DNA from: Salticus scenicus
Lineage: Eukaryota > Arthropoda > Arachnida > Araneae > Salticidae
Length of the DNA stretch: 64,000 nucleotides
Direction: 5' to 3'
NCBI GenBank assembly: GCA_963930645.1
Contig: OZ005648.1
Coordinates: 249,651,436 to 249,715,435 of the forward strand
Below the pieces are notes generated by a model, which saw only the letters and a list, made by a program, of their open reading frames with translations, did no database searches and was not told the origin of the DNA. Below are positions 42,975 through 54,735 of this stretch, in pieces; positions within the stretch are counted from its first letter, which is position 1; every line of letters starts with the position of its first letter. The position numbers and the translations under genes were made by a program.

Positions 42975-43597
42975 AATTATTTCTAACCTTTTTTTTTTTT
43001 TTTTTTTTTGTAGTTATTGGCATTTATTTATAAAGTTCTTATTCGTTACGAAGAACTTTTTTTTTATTTATAAAAAGATTTTTTATGTATATATATATAT
43101 TTATTAAAAATATTTTATAAATATGAATAAGATTGCAATTTTTTGTAAATTGTAAATTATTCAAATTTTTACAGAAGCATATTTGCCTAGCTGAAAGGTA
43201 GATAATTAACGCACTTGCATTCAATTAATAAGTACTGGGTCGGAGTTCAATTGTTCTAGTTTGGATATTTGTAATCGTTCATCGAATAAAGTTTGATAGA
43301 AAGCACAAATGTACTAAAATATTTTGTACAACAAAGGTTATGTTCGCAAAATCTAGCCGTAAATAAGGCACTGAAAAACATGTTGATTTAAACTTCTTCT
43401 TGATGCTTCATGTTTATAATGATAAACGTATTCGGATTAATTATTATCCTTTAATGAACACAAAATACAAAATTTTGTATTAAATCATCAAGAGAGTACA
43501 GTATCTTTTATCTTTAACATTTTGCACAATTCTACAAACTGCAACAATTTCAGATGTGACAACATATGAAATTTTTAATTGTTAAGAACATTTATAT

Positions 43598-43632
<35 letters not shown>

Positions 43633-43819
43633 GTTATTGGCGATCAAATGTAGCCAAATTTCCATTAAATATTCCCTGGGAATCACGCAGTCCTCTCAAA
43701 ATTACCTTTAAAGAATAATATATATTTAGACTTTTTTATTTATAATTTATTGAGACAAAGTAACCTACCTATCTTCGTTTAATATGAGATTAGTTAAACT
43801 TTCAGTACTATGTTTCCCG

Positions 43820-43850
<31 letters not shown>

Positions 43851-43998
43851 TATATCATAATATATTTTGAAATATTGCGCTTTCATTAAGATTCAATTTT
43901 AACCACAGTTGCATTGCTTAAAATAAAAATAATTTCAATACAATGATTTGTTAATTTCAGACAGAATTTTTTTAGATTAATTTTTCTAAAAGATTAAA
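42975..43998. other. AT-rich spacer, no gene seen
   Basis: Poly(T) at about 42990-43009 and 43599-43629 and poly(A) at about 43821-43846. No element ends or ORFs of note. Confidence 0.55.
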
Positions 43999-44748
43999 CA
44001 GTAAAGCACCGTTTATACGTCTTTCAAGGGACTGACGAAAAAGGACGTATAATCGAAAATTTAATGATACCATTTTGATAACTACAAATTTATTGACACT
44101 TAAGCAAAATTTATATGAAAATGCTAAGTAATAAAGTTTCTTAAGTTAGTAAATGCACATTATACTTTTTATTCTTTTAAAGACAATAATTAATTAATAT
44201 ATATACACACACACACACATATATATATTATAAAAAGTGAGAAAAATCATACTATTAATGCATGACTGGGTACTGATTACATATATCATATATTGAGTAT
44301 TATATTACGTTTCTTAAGAACTATATATGAAAACATTTTGAATGTTAGTTATATATATTGCGAATCTTTAATAATAAGCATAAGATTTATGTCCATACAG
44401 ATAGTTATTTAATAACATTAAAAATATTTAATATTCTTCTGACTTGCTTTTTGTCTATGGGTTTTAAAAATTCTACTGTGAATTCAATTGACTGTTGATC
44501 AGTATTCTTCGATCTTTCCTATGTTCTTCCATTTAAGATACTGTGGAAAAAAAAATCCGTCTTATTTATAATGGAAAATAATGACAGGTCGAGAAATTTT
44601 GCGAATTTTAGTAAAGTGGAAAAGACGTATGTATAACCGATATTAGCGGCGTATAAACGAAGAATTTTTTCATTAAAATGAATAGGAATGAATCGGGATT
44701 TCACTAAAAGGACGTATAAACGAGAGACGTATAAACGGTGCTTTACTG
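43999..44748. mobile_element. pogo-like non-autonomous element
   Basis: The left end CAGTAAAGCACCGTTTATACG (43999 on) is the inverse of the right end CGTATAAACGGTGCTTTACTG (to 44748), followed by TA. The left TA is altered. An internal extra copy of 'ggacgtataaacg' sits near the right end. CAGT termini and TA target fit pogo/Tigger. No transposase frame is left in about 750 bp. Confidence 0.65.
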
Positions 44749-44907
44749 TATATGAGATTATCCACGTCGCAATTTGGGTTCCACTTTTAAGTAGTAGGTA
44801 CTGATCTAATTAGTCCTTATTTGCAACAAAACAAAACAAGCAAAAGCTTATTCAGGTAACATGGAGCTTTATGTTTATTTGTGTTTGTTTTACATTCTAT
44901 CTCTTCA

Positions 44908-45443
44908 CTGTTAAAAATTTGGTGTTAATTTAAACCAAAACTTGGTACTAAAGTAACTGCAACCACCTGATGGTTTAACCTTTTACCATGATTTGGTAAT
45001 TTTATGTTGGACTAAAATTGGTTATTACGTTTTAAATGAAAGAAACTGAAAATTCGATCGAGACGGGGGTCGAACTGAAGACCGTCTTGCCTCAAGTCTA
45101 ACACCCTGACACTGTGCCCCGCTTTTCTATCAGCTAAATCTGTTTCATTGATTTTGATAAAGGGGACTAAATTTTCTAGAGTCATGGCCCATGGGTAAGA
45201 TGTTGCACAAAATTTTCTGTTTACCTTGTGTTTTCGATCACTTTTTTTTTTTTTTTTTAATTTAAGCTTGGTTTGGTTTCAATAGGAATTTTACTGCTCC
45301 ATACTTCCTTTGTGAGCAGATGTATGATAGTTCCAAGATTTGGTGCAACTTAAATTCAGTTGCAAGAAGTAGAAAACTTAAAAGTTGAATCATATTATGG
45401 CATTGCTTATAACTTTATAAATTTAAACTGAAATTTTTAACAG
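44908..45443. mobile_element. CTGTTAAAAATTT-ended element T1
   Basis: Starts CTGTTAAAAATTT and ends AAATTTTTAACAG. It shares with T2 (48491-48893) the text 'aaccaaaac.tggtact..agtaactgcaacca' and 'ccttttaccatgatttg'. A tRNA-like segment lies inside. The superfamily is not clear and no target duplication was identified. Confidence 0.6.
45055..45132 (-). pseudogene. tRNA-derived sequence
   Basis: On the minus strand a B box-like GTTCGACCCCC (about 45064-45074) and an A box-like stretch about 50 bp upstream are present, with an anticodon-arm-like TTAGACTTGAGG between. Acceptor-stem pairing is poor, so this is a tRNA pseudogene or SINE head, not a functional tRNA. Confidence 0.4.
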
Positions 45444-45956
45444 TTCTTCTTCAATGATTTACTGCAATGAAATATATCACCTTTATGCATAGGGCATGTT
45501 GTAAAGGATAAAAACTAATTTTAAAGATAGGAAGGCCTTTTTATGGGTAAAATAATACAAAATAATGTCCAATTTCAAAATACTCAGATAATTCTACATT
45601 ATCTGAAACCATCGTTTCTTTTTCTATACGATTTTTGTATGTAATTGAACATTTCTGTGCATTATTTTTTTCATATCTCTATAATAACAGGAGTTATGAA
45701 AAATTAAATTGTAAAATTTAAAATGTTTACGATTTTTTTTTTTTTTTTTTTTTTTTTTCATGCGACTGAATTTGAGAATTTGCAATAAAGATAACAATTT
45801 CTTAATTTCAAAATGAATGCCAAGTTTTGTGACAAGTACACTGATAAACATTCATGCAAAATTTTAAAAGGATTGTATGTAAACAAAATCACAATAAGCA
45901 TTTTTTCCCCTAACTAGTTATTCCCGAAGGTTGGAACTCCGAAAATATTAATTTAA
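45444..45956. other. AT-rich spacer, no gene seen
   Basis: Poly(T) at about 45734-45758. The 75-codon minus-strand ORF crossing it (45624-45851) is a poly(K) artefact. Confidence 0.55.
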
Positions 45957-46473
45957 CCCGTTAACGCCCGAATTAATTTTGAAAAATATTATTAGCTGAT
46001 TATTTCACTTCTAAATTAATATAGACAACTGACAGTAAAATATATTAGCTTAAACAATTCTTCTGATAGTTTTAAATTTAAAGCCTATCCTCATTTATTG
46101 ACGTTTAGTGTTCTAGTAAGAAAACTTCGAGATAGAAAAACTTTGAGATAACAGATTAATTTCCTAATATATGTTGACAAAAATCTCGAAAGTAAAGTAT
46201 TATAATATATATTATTATTCAACTTGATTTAAGTTAAAATACGTGCGCAAAAAGCAAACATATGTACGAAGAATGAAAAATCATAAAATCACTATAAAAA
46301 TTATGAAATAATAATTAATAGTAGGCACATAAAACTTTTAGGTATCATTTAGAGTGACGCCATAAACTGTCACTAACAAGCAGAAATCATACCAAGAAAC
46401 CACAAAAAATATACAAATGAGGACACTGGACACAAATGAGCTCCACAAATGAGGACACTGGACACTAACGGGT
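45957..46473. mobile_element. Possible piggyBac-type MITE
   Basis: TTAA (45953-45956) is followed by CCCGTTAACGCCC. The right side reads GGACACTAACGGG, then TTTAA (46461-46477). The ends form an imperfect inverted repeat with TTAA on both sides. Near the right end 'gaggacactggacac' is repeated twice in about 35 bp. No transposase. Confidence 0.45.
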
Positions 46474-46639
46474 TTAAGTGCAAAACTTTTAAATAATGTT
46501 TGTGAAACTGTAGAAAGACGTTATTTTATATAGTATTATGAAGCTTTGTATATTTTATAATAGTTATCAAGATATTTTTAATTGCACCGATTTTTATAAA
46601 TTTCATAATCTCTTGCCTCCGTAAAGTATTTTAATTTTT

Positions 46640-46900
46640 GTTTTCTGTTATATACATAAGAAATAAGTATTGGATTCGAGAAAACTTTCGCCTTTTACTT
46701 TTCAGCGAATTACCTTTTGAGATGTCCTGAACATGATTTGAACATTTTTAAAATAATCTGTCTGTGTGCATTTTGTGCGATCCTAAAATTAACATGAAGG
46801 TTATATCTCAATTTCTATGATATATAAATACAACAAACTTTGTATGTAAGATAGGTGTTAAAAACCATGTTTAATCAATTTGTATGTAGAAGGAAATGTG
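46640..46900 (+). mobile_element. HP-family fragment, copy g
   Basis: 'aataagtattggattcgagaaaactttc' (about 46662-46689), 'ttgagatgtcctga' (about 46717-46730) and a short CTGT/GT stretch correspond in order to the 5' part of HP elements. The 3' part is decayed. Confidence 0.5.
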
Positions 46901-46992
46901 ACTCTGCCGTTTATCGCTTTCTGCGAAATTTTTGAACTCTATATTTCAGCATCTATTAAATAAAATTATTCCAAACTGTATATGTAAAATTA

Positions 46993-47001
46993 CACTGCCC
47001 T

Positions 47002-47036
<35 letters not shown>

Positions 47037-47578
47037 AAAGAAAAAGAAAAAAAAAAATTTGAGATCTTATACATTTCTTGCTGATTATTATATAAAATGA
47101 CCTCCTGAATCCGAATATGACTCCCATTTTGCCCATTCACCCACCGTTTTCTAGATACACCACCCCCTCCCTCAATTTCTTTCCTTGTTCGATAATTTTA
47201 TGACCATGAATTTGATTTCAAGAATGAAAAATATTTAATTTAACCCCTAAAATCAAAGAAATATAAGATATGTAATGCATAATTTCAGTGGCAAATCCCC
47301 CCCCTTTCCAAATTTTTCCCTTGTCGCAAATGCCTACGTTTTAGAATGTTCCAACTCTGTAGCCCCTCAGAAGATATTTAACGGCTAAAATTATTCATCC
47401 CCCTCCTAAAAATCAAATTTATAGCCACAAAATCACTAAAAAATGATAAATATAGGGGGTCATTCCTAAAAAACGGTGGCTGATAGGGCAAAATAGACGT
47501 CATATTCGGATTGAGGAGGTCATTTTGCATAAGAATATGCTGAAATGGTGTCAGAGGCAATTTTCATGCCGAGCAGTG
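46993..47578. mobile_element. Foldback MITE, TA-flanked on the left
   Basis: The left end CACTGCCCTGCA and right end GCCGAGCAGTG form imperfect inverted termini. Strong inner pairing: 'aatgacctcctgaatccgaatatgac' (47097-47122) against 'gtcatattcggattgaggaggtcatt' (about 47500-47525), then 'attttgccc' and 'accgtttt' on both sides. C-rich tracts sit in the middle. No coding capacity. Confidence 0.65.
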
Positions 47579-47979
47579 TTATTAAAGTCAGAAGCTACGT
47601 TGATTGAAATTGAATTTTTGTTCATTTTAACCCATATTAGGCACTGTTACAAAAAATAATACACGATAAAGAAAATTTCTATATGTTCAGGCAATTTGTT
47701 ATAAAATAAATTAAATCACAATAACAGCCGCTTTATTTGTGATTAAATTAAATAACTTAAAATAACTGTAAATGAAAATAACTTAATTTAAAATTTGTCG
47801 CAATGCCTCACAGCAAATATTTGTAATTCCCATCTTAATATCACGTATACTCTATATATTACTTATTCGAATTACTTTAAACTATAAGTAACTGATATTT
47901 CTTTAGTATTTTAAAGTCATTTAAAATATCTAATCACTCACTCTTCTCACATCAGAGTCAAACCGTTTCTTCTTTCCGG
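47579..47979. other. AT-rich spacer, no gene seen
   Basis: No recognisable feature. Confidence 0.55.
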
Positions 47980-48300
47980 ATACTGATATAAGAAGAACCC
48001 AACTTTTGGAAAATTGATTTCTTCTATCCTAATATCATCATTATCAGCTCCCTAACTGCATTACCCAGCTATTTACTGAGAACATATTAACCTAGGCTAT
48101 TGATGAATAGCGGTCATTTGCATACAAATTGAAAAACTCATTTTTTTCGCTCCTATCTCATCACTAACATCACTTCATCACACTGTTGGAAATTGTTTTT
48201 ACTTCTACATTTTTTTTTTCCCTCTGGAGTAAAGAAGTGGTAAGTATTGAATAAATAAAAATGCTCATTGCATGCGTTACTAAAAATTAGGAAGTGTTCG
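47980..48300 (+). repeat. Block B, copy B1
   Basis: 'ggctattgatgaatagcggtcatttgcatacaaattgaaaaactcattttttt' with 'cgctc' and 'tgttggaaa' (about 48093-48196) aligns with 57706-57804. The downstream part 'aaaatgctcattgcatgcgttac' (about 48258-48280) aligns with 51197-51219. It contains an ATTTGCAT octamer. Confidence 0.65.
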
Positions 48301-48338
48301 TGTTAAAATTATTGATAGTGTTAAAAATGTTGTCCTAA

Positions 48339-48358
48339 GATATATATATATATATATA
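48339..48358. repeat. (TA)n microsatellite
   Basis: About 10 TA units. Confidence 0.85.
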
Positions 48359-48490
48359 CATTTATAATTAAGTGAGTATTGTGGATTTTTCATATCTCTA
48401 GTAAAACTGTTTCTATTTATCTTTATTTTTGGTTTTTGTAAATATGGAAATATGATGGAACTTCATCATCTGCTTTCTTGCATGATATCA

Positions 48491-48893
48491 CTGTTAAAAA
48501 TTTTGCCTTAGTTTGAACCAAAACATGGTACTCTAGTAACTGCAACCATAAGACCATGAAACCTTTTACCATGATTTGATACTTTGCTCTACCAGAGCTT
48601 GGTACTATAGTTGTTTTAACCATAAGATGGAGTGATCTTTTACCATGATTTGGTGCTGTTTTTCAACAAGAAGTACCAAATCATGGTAAAAGATTTCACC
48701 ATTGCATGGTGGATGCAGCTACTGAAGTACCAAGTTTTGGTCAAATCTTGCATATTGGAGCTACCGTAGTTCCAAGTTTTATTTAAATCTTGCATATTGT
48801 AGCTACCGTAGTACCAAGGTTTGGTTAAATCTTGCATATTGTAGCTACCGTAGTACCAAATTTTGGTTTAAATTTGAACTGAAATTTTTAACA
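48491..48893. mobile_element. CTGTTAAAAATTT-ended element T2
   Basis: Starts CTGTTAAAAATTT (48491) and ends AAATTTTTAACAG (to about 48893). Same family as T1. The right half has three tandem units of about 42 bp with 'tcttgcatattg.agctaccgtagt.ccaa' near 48746, 48789 and 48830. The right half also pairs in part with the left half ('taccatgatttgg' / 'ccaaatcatggta'). The minus-strand ORFs here are repeat artefacts. Confidence 0.7.
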
Positions 48894-48899
48894 GTCTAC

Positions 48900-49560
48900 A
48901 ACCAATAAATTCGAAGTTGAAGGGACCAAAGAAAAATTCGAAATAGCCAAAAATGCGAATTACATATACTATTTTGTCATAAAGAAGAGATAAATTAAAA
49001 AATGAAACTCTATGATCAAAGATTTAACACATAAACTTTATATCTAAGAATACTGCTACATCCCCCCCCCCCCCATCATTAAATTAATATTTTTTACGCA
49101 ACACTTTTTTAAAAAACGGTCAGATATTTTTTATTGCTTCTTTAAGTACAACCTTTGTGTCATTAGCATATGACTTCAACCTATCAATTAATACAAAAAT
49201 ATAATCTTTTGCATTAGACATGACTTTCAATTAAAAAAAAATCTCGAAGTTCATGTATATGAACCATATCTTCTGATGCACTAGGCAAGGGATTCTCTTG
49301 TATTTCGTTATCCTTCTTTTGAAAGACTGCTAAAAAAGTAATGCACTTTATCTGAGAAAAATTCCGGGAACAAATTTTACTGAAATATTTTATAAAGGTA
49401 ATCGTATGAAAAATTCGAATTATCCAAAATAGAATTCGAATTATCCATGATTTTTTAACATTATTTTAATACAAAATTCAAGGGACCAAGTAAGAAATTC
49501 GAATTATCCAGAATTTCGAATTAAACAAGTTCGAATTATTCAAGTTTCAATAGAAATTAG
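48900..49560. mobile_element. Possible pogo-like relic rich in TTCGAATTA words
   Basis: 'aagggaccaaagaaaaattcgaaatagcc' (about 48918-48946) recurs as 'caagggaccaagtaagaaattcgaattatcc' (about 49480-49510). Several other 'attcgaattatcca' words lie at 49410-49550. Such arrays are seen near the ends of pogo/Tigger elements, but no TIR/TA pair was found. A C run lies at about 49061-49073. Confidence 0.35.
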
Positions 49561-50100
49561 ATAACCCCATTTGGTTATCCATTGAGGTAACTTATTCCCC
49601 TCAACAATGTTGTGCATTCTTACACAACAGATTCGCAATATTTTAATTAATTCTTTCAAAAAAATGAAGATGTTGAAATATATATTGAAAAACTATCTCT
49701 CGTCGAATGAGCATGAAATATAGAATTATCTATGACTTAACGTTTAGAAATATCATATTGTTTAGATATCATTTTTCTCATACTTTCTTTTACTATCAAA
49801 TTTAAACTAAAATTTAGAGGTCATAATACCTTTATTTTAAGTTAGTTAAGCTTCACTTATTTGAAAAGCAAATTTATAAAAAAATAAATAAATAAACTAC
49901 AAATAAAAAATAATAATTCAGCATCATTATTACAATTGTTATTATGTATTATTATTATTATAACATACAGATATAGAAAACTTACTTATTCAGTGTTTGC
50001 TCTTTATAAAATTAAATTTAGAAAATATGAATTCAAAGTTAATTTAAACTAATTTAAATATACATCGAATTGAATCAAATATTATATATTTTATAAAATA
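49561..50100. other. AT-rich spacer, no gene seen
   Basis: No gene or element end was recognised. Confidence 0.55.
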
Positions 50101-50104
50101 AGAA

Positions 50105-50190
50105 CTCTACGTTGTGGTCAGTAGGGCGCTATTTTCTGAATCTCCAGGTCAAAGGTTCGAATCTTGGTGCGAGCATGCATGGTTGTGATG
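50105..50190 (+). pseudogene. tRNA-derived sequence / SINE head
   Basis: A B box GGTTCGAATC is at 50154-50163. An A box-like TGGTCAGTAGGG lies 40 bp upstream (50114-50125). A T-arm stem AAGG/CTTG is visible. The acceptor stem is not convincing and no CCA-proximal pairing is seen, so it is not called a functional tRNA. Confidence 0.4.
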
Positions 50191-50471
50191 TCCTAAATAT
50201 ATAAAACATTGTGCATTGATATAACATGTAATACTAATGGTCTGATATAATAAGGATCATTTGAATCAAAAAGTTATTGTAACTACCAATTTCAAAGCTA
50301 TCAAATAAACAGCAAATACCAAAATATTTTTACTGTCGGCGGCAAATTATTGAAGCACACATACACATTTTTCATATTTCTTTTTTTACTTTGATCGCTA
50401 AAATTTACCATGAACTTATTTTTTTATAAGCAGCATAAGACTAAGATCGTGACATGATAAATATTTACTTA

Positions 50472-50948
50472 CACTGAGAAAAAATTCAGTAACTGACATC
50501 TACTAGAATCTAAATTGTGGGTCTACAAAAATAGTTCCATGTCATCCTTATAAATTCTAGTCCCCTTGGAAAGCAAGTTCTAGAAGCCCTATTAAAATTC
50601 TAGAGCGTTTGCCCATATTCTCGAGGGCAAAGTTATTTAAAAATATCTGCAAATAAATGAGACGACAAGAGGCGGGTTTCTGCAACTATAATCTTGGTTT
50701 ATTACCAAATTCTAGAAAAACAAGCGAGAATTTCTCGCCATATAAATGATTCAGAATATTTAGAGTATTCAGAATATTGTTTCACAATCTAGAAATGTGT
50801 ACACTAGAAATTCTCGATAATTTCATCTATTCAGTTTATTAGCGTGCCTTATGCACATAGCTCGGAAATCTATATTTCTAGTTAAATGATTTAGAAAATG
50901 ACCACTTATTCATTCTAGAGAAAGGCGGTATATTTTTTTTTCTCAGTG
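50472..50948. mobile_element. MITE with CACTGAGAAAAAA ends (TA target)
   Basis: TA, then CACTGAGAAAAAA at 50470 on. On the right, TTTTTTTTCTCAGTG, then TA (to 50950). The interior repeats 'ttctag' words many times ('attctag', 'tctagaa'), which may be subterminal binding-site-like motifs. About 477 bp, no ORF. Confidence 0.65.
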
Positions 50949-51109
50949 TAACATTACCATATTAGGTGCAGATCTTTTAAATAGGAATTATTGCTAGTGC
51001 TTCAATAATTTTGCTGCTAACTGTATGTAATAGAAATTTTACTTCTTTAAAACTTATTCCATTACTGTTATATTATATTTACCAGATTCATTATATATTT
51101 ATTTATTTG

Positions 51110-51280
51110 TTTACTTTATAGTCTTTTTTTTTTTTCGTCGTGAGTTACAGAAGCGGTTACAAATAAGCAGAATAAATAGAATGAAGAAGCCGAATACATA
51201 AATATGCGCATTGCATGTGTTACAAGCGAGAAAATGTTCTTAAGTTATGGTGTGTGTCGTAAATGTTTAACCTCATAAAT
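51110..51280 (+). repeat. Block B, copy B2 (partial)
   Basis: 'aaatatgcgcattgcatgtgttac' matches B1 (48258-48280). 'ttaagttatgg' and 'aacctcata' match B3 (57904-57975). It lacks the octamer-containing half. Confidence 0.45.
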
Positions 51281-51812
51281 ATTGTTGCCTCGCGCGTTAA
51301 AATATTATGCAAAAGTTAACTATTTTCCTATAAATTGTAACATTTATGAAGTTTATAAAATATATTTTATGTGTCATTAATTTTAAAGTTCATAAAATAA
51401 TGAGGGTATAAATTTTTGATAATAGCTTCATTAAATCTATGATAGTAAATTAAGAAATTCGCATGTTCGTTAAAAAGTATTTAGAAAAGAATTTACAGTA
51501 TGCAAGAGGTTATGGAATTTCAGAATTTAAAGTAGAGTATAATATATCATTTTAAGATTTTATAAACTTCTATGATAGAAAACGACCCATTTATTTATTT
51601 ATTTTTCTTTTGTAACTCAAATATAATATGTATATTTTATTTTATAAATAACAACAAGAATTTTGAGAATAATTAGAAAAATAATTTGAAAAAAATTCAC
51701 TTGAACGAATTAAAAAAAAAAAATTCAATTGAATTAGAATTAGAAAAAATTCACTTGCATTAGAAAATATTGCTCATCATATAATTATAAAATAATTATT
51801 CATTACTCATTG

Positions 51813-51848
<36 letters not shown>

Positions 51849-52385
51849 AATAGCATAAAATTTAAATTCTGAAATAATACAATCTCATTCTCCTAAAATT
51901 TATAAGAGGAAATAAGTACAGTTGCACCAAAACTTTTAAATGTTTTTATGCATCCTTAAAGAAGTTATATGCGTCAATCAATACTCAAGGAATCAAAGCC
52001 AACATCAATGGTTTTCAAACGCCCTGTACATTCTATAATGCACTACTTATATTGTATATGATTATTGAAATTATATATATAATATTAAATGCTTAAGAAC
52101 ACCTTGAATACATGCTGTATAATCATTGCAAGCAACCATAGATTTATAATATTTACTCATATTTTATACTTATGCACGAAGTAAGATATTTGAATTTTTA
52201 TTTATTAATATTAGTTAATAGAATTTTTTATTTATTGATGAGTAAATCACAAGATTACAACCTCTTTTCAGTGATTAAAATATCTTTTAAATACATTTAA
52301 AAATGCATATATTAATGCAGTTTTACCTTTTATATTGATTCACATTTTTTTATTTATTTATTTATTTTTTTCTTAAAATTTAAGT
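51281..52385. other. AT-rich spacer, no gene seen
   Basis: Poly(T) at about 51819-51847. No recognisable element. Confidence 0.55.
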
Positions 52386-52960
52386 AGGAAGTATTAGATT
52401 CGTGAAATTTGTCGACTTCTAGTTTTAGATGGATTTACACGTTATGAGATCTCCTGAATACTGTTTGACCATTTGTAGAAAATATCTACTCATATCTCTG
52501 TTTGTGTGTATGTTTCTAAAATTTTGTGGGCACTGTATCTTGGCACTAATTGGAACTGGTTACAGTTTAACTAGCAGACCGTGCTGTTATGCTGTAATTT
52601 TCTCTTCTCTTTTCTCTTTCTTTTTTTCTTTTTCTTTTTCTTTTTTTGCAATAAGGCTATATCTAATCTTTATAATGCATAAGTACGCAAAACTTTATAT
52701 GTGAGGTAGTTACTTTGAAAAAACATGATGATTCAATTTATGTCCATATCGGTCGCTGAATAACGCTGCTACGTAAAACGTTTCTTTTTAAATTACGAAA
52801 ATAATATATATCTCAGCTTCTATATTATATAAGTACACTAAACCAGATATATGAGATACCTATTATGAGAAACTATGCTGATTTAATTTTGATACAAATT
52901 GGTTAACAGAAGGCATTGCTGTGCTACAAGTTTTCCCACTTAAGATAATGGCACTCAATT
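52386..52960 (+). mobile_element. HP-family fragment, copy h
   Basis: 'aggaagtattagattcgtgaaatttgtcgacttctagttttagatgg' (about 52386-52432), the signature 'tttacacgttatgagatctcctgaatac' and 'tttgtgtgtatg' match the 5' half of HP elements in order. Two internal units ('cataagtacgcaaaactttatatgtgaggta' near 52678, 'tataagtacactaaaccagatatatgagata' near 52827) repeat at about 150 bp. The right end is unclear. The 91-codon ORF at 52429-52704 is part of the repeat. Confidence 0.55.
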
Positions 52961-53379
52961 TCTATAGCGTATCCCAGTTAGCAACGGAACGTTCTTTTAA
53001 CGTCTAATGGCGGTTACAATCGTTCAACCACCATATTTCGTGTCAAAAGAATGCTGTGTTGGGCGTTCAACTGTAGTATTAATTAAAAGGTTCTTTAAAA
53101 GTGTGCATTGTACCATCCATAAAACGTAAAATTCCAGTTCTATATAAGAAACGTTTAAATGTATGACTGTCATAACACGTTCTGCCTTGGTGCGATTAAT
53201 ATGAATATAACAAAATATGCCATTTGCAGCTTGAATTTTGTTGGCATGTTTAAAAATAATAATAATTGGAAAATAATAATAATAAGTCTTCTTTTTTAAA
53301 ATTATTATTTCTTATTTATTTATTTTTACGTACATTTAAATTTTAATTATCTTCAATTTATAATTTTATTTAAGTTTTA

Positions 53380-53480
53380 CACTGTTAAAAAAATAATAAT
53401 AAAATGATAATAATAAAATTAATAATAATAAAAAATAATAATAATAATAATAAATTAATAATAATAATAATAATAAAGAC
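53380..53480. repeat. (AAT)n microsatellite
   Basis: Imperfect AAT/ATAA repeats over about 95 bp; a shorter AAT tract lies at 53256-53284. Confidence 0.85.
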
Positions 53481-53627
53481 ATTGCTTAGGACTATTTTTT
53501 AATATTTGTTTCATTAAATATTAATTAAAAAAAATATTGAATTTATTTAATATATTTTTTAAATTTATTTTCTGCCACTATCAGAAAATTTCATGCGGCC
53601 ATTTTTAAATTTAAATTATTTAAAACT

Positions 53628-54345
53628 AGTAGACCGTGGCCATCAAAATATTTTCTTCTGTAGCATCCTAAATAACAGTGTCATTTACCAGTTAAGATAC
53701 ACAAACATATAATAAACATTGCACCTCAAAAATAGTATTTTATATATTCAATTTGGTGATATTTTCAGCAATAGATACTGAGATATAGCCATCTGGAAAA
53801 TCGAATAATGTAATAACAACGTAACTTACCAGCCGATTGAATCAGCATAATTATTCATAATATATAATTCACATACCAAGTTTGATGCATTTGTACAACA
53901 TAACTTATGTAAAGTACAACATGTAAACATGTAGCATTGCCTTCTGATAAACGGGATTAGGTTGCAGCATAGCAGTATCACCTGTCGGTTGATGTACAGC
54001 CTAATTAAATCAACATATTTTTGCATATCTATACCACATATCAAGTTTGGTATAGGTACTACAGAATCTGAGATGTAGCCTTCCCTTAAATGAAAGAACT
54101 TGAACATAGAAGCGCCACATGTTGGACAATATATCTCAAAAGCCAATCAACATCTATTTAACTAAAGATCCAACTAAATATCAAATCAGATTAAATTAAA
54201 TGAATACAAAGTCCTCAAAGTTTTGCTACAAAAACAAACACACAGACAGACATTTTCTAAAAATGGTCAAATCGTGTTTTCAGAACATATCAAAACGTGA
54301 AATTTGTTTCAAAAACTTTCAGTCGAAAATTTATATATTTAAAAT
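53628..54345 (-). mobile_element. HP-family element, copy i (minus strand)
   Basis: The 3' end text (as plus) AACTAGTAGACCGTGGCCAT with 'tattttcttctgta' at 53627-53662 matches copy b's 3' end. The 5' signature (inverse) with 'cacagacagacattttctaaaaatggtcaaatcgtg' is at about 54241-54278 and 'agtcgaaaatttatatatttaa' at about 54320-54341. The terminal hairpin is eroded. Confidence 0.55.
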
Positions 54346-54496
54346 ATTTTATAAAATCCAAATAATTTAAAAATAACCGTAATTTTAATTGCCTTATTGA
54401 CTGCGCGTTTTCGTGGAAGTAAAACCGCGGGAAACTCTTTGCAATATTTGCTTGCCATTGCTCCCATTAAAGAATCGAATATGTACCATCGCTTAC

Positions 54497-54735
54497 CGTC
54501 CACCAGCGGCCGAGAGGTTCTACGCTCGAAGCTGGTAGATGGGAAGCCCCGGATTCGATCCCAGGTCACGCTCATCAACAAGGCCGTTCGGGGTTTTCCG
54601 TGGTTTTCTCCGAAACTCGTTTGAATACGGACTAGGACCCCTTAGAAAGACCTCCATGGAGAGAATTCCGCCTATAAGCCTATGACCCTAGCGTAGTCAT
54701 TCGACCTTATATCCTACAACCAACCATCACTTACC
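54497..54735 (+). mobile_element. tRNA-derived SINE
   Basis: The head has an A box-like AGCGGCCGAGAGG (54504-54516) and a B box GGATTCGATCC (54551-54561). A GC-richer body follows with 'cggggttttccgtggttttc' (about 54588-54607) and 'ctaggaccccttagaaagacc'. The body type, with a 'ttttccgtggttttc' core, resembles arthropod SINEs. Two overlapping ORFs on opposite strands (54339-54624) are by-products. The 3' tail is not sharply defined. Confidence 0.6.

Noticed and set aside
50105..50190. Functional tRNA gene
   Set aside because: A and B boxes are present, but the acceptor and anticodon stems do not pair convincingly. Kept only as a tRNA-derived sequence.
54339..54624. Protein-coding exon in the GC-richer patch
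   Set aside because: The patch has a tRNA-like head with A and B boxes and a SINE-like body. The two ORFs are on opposite strands of the same repeat.
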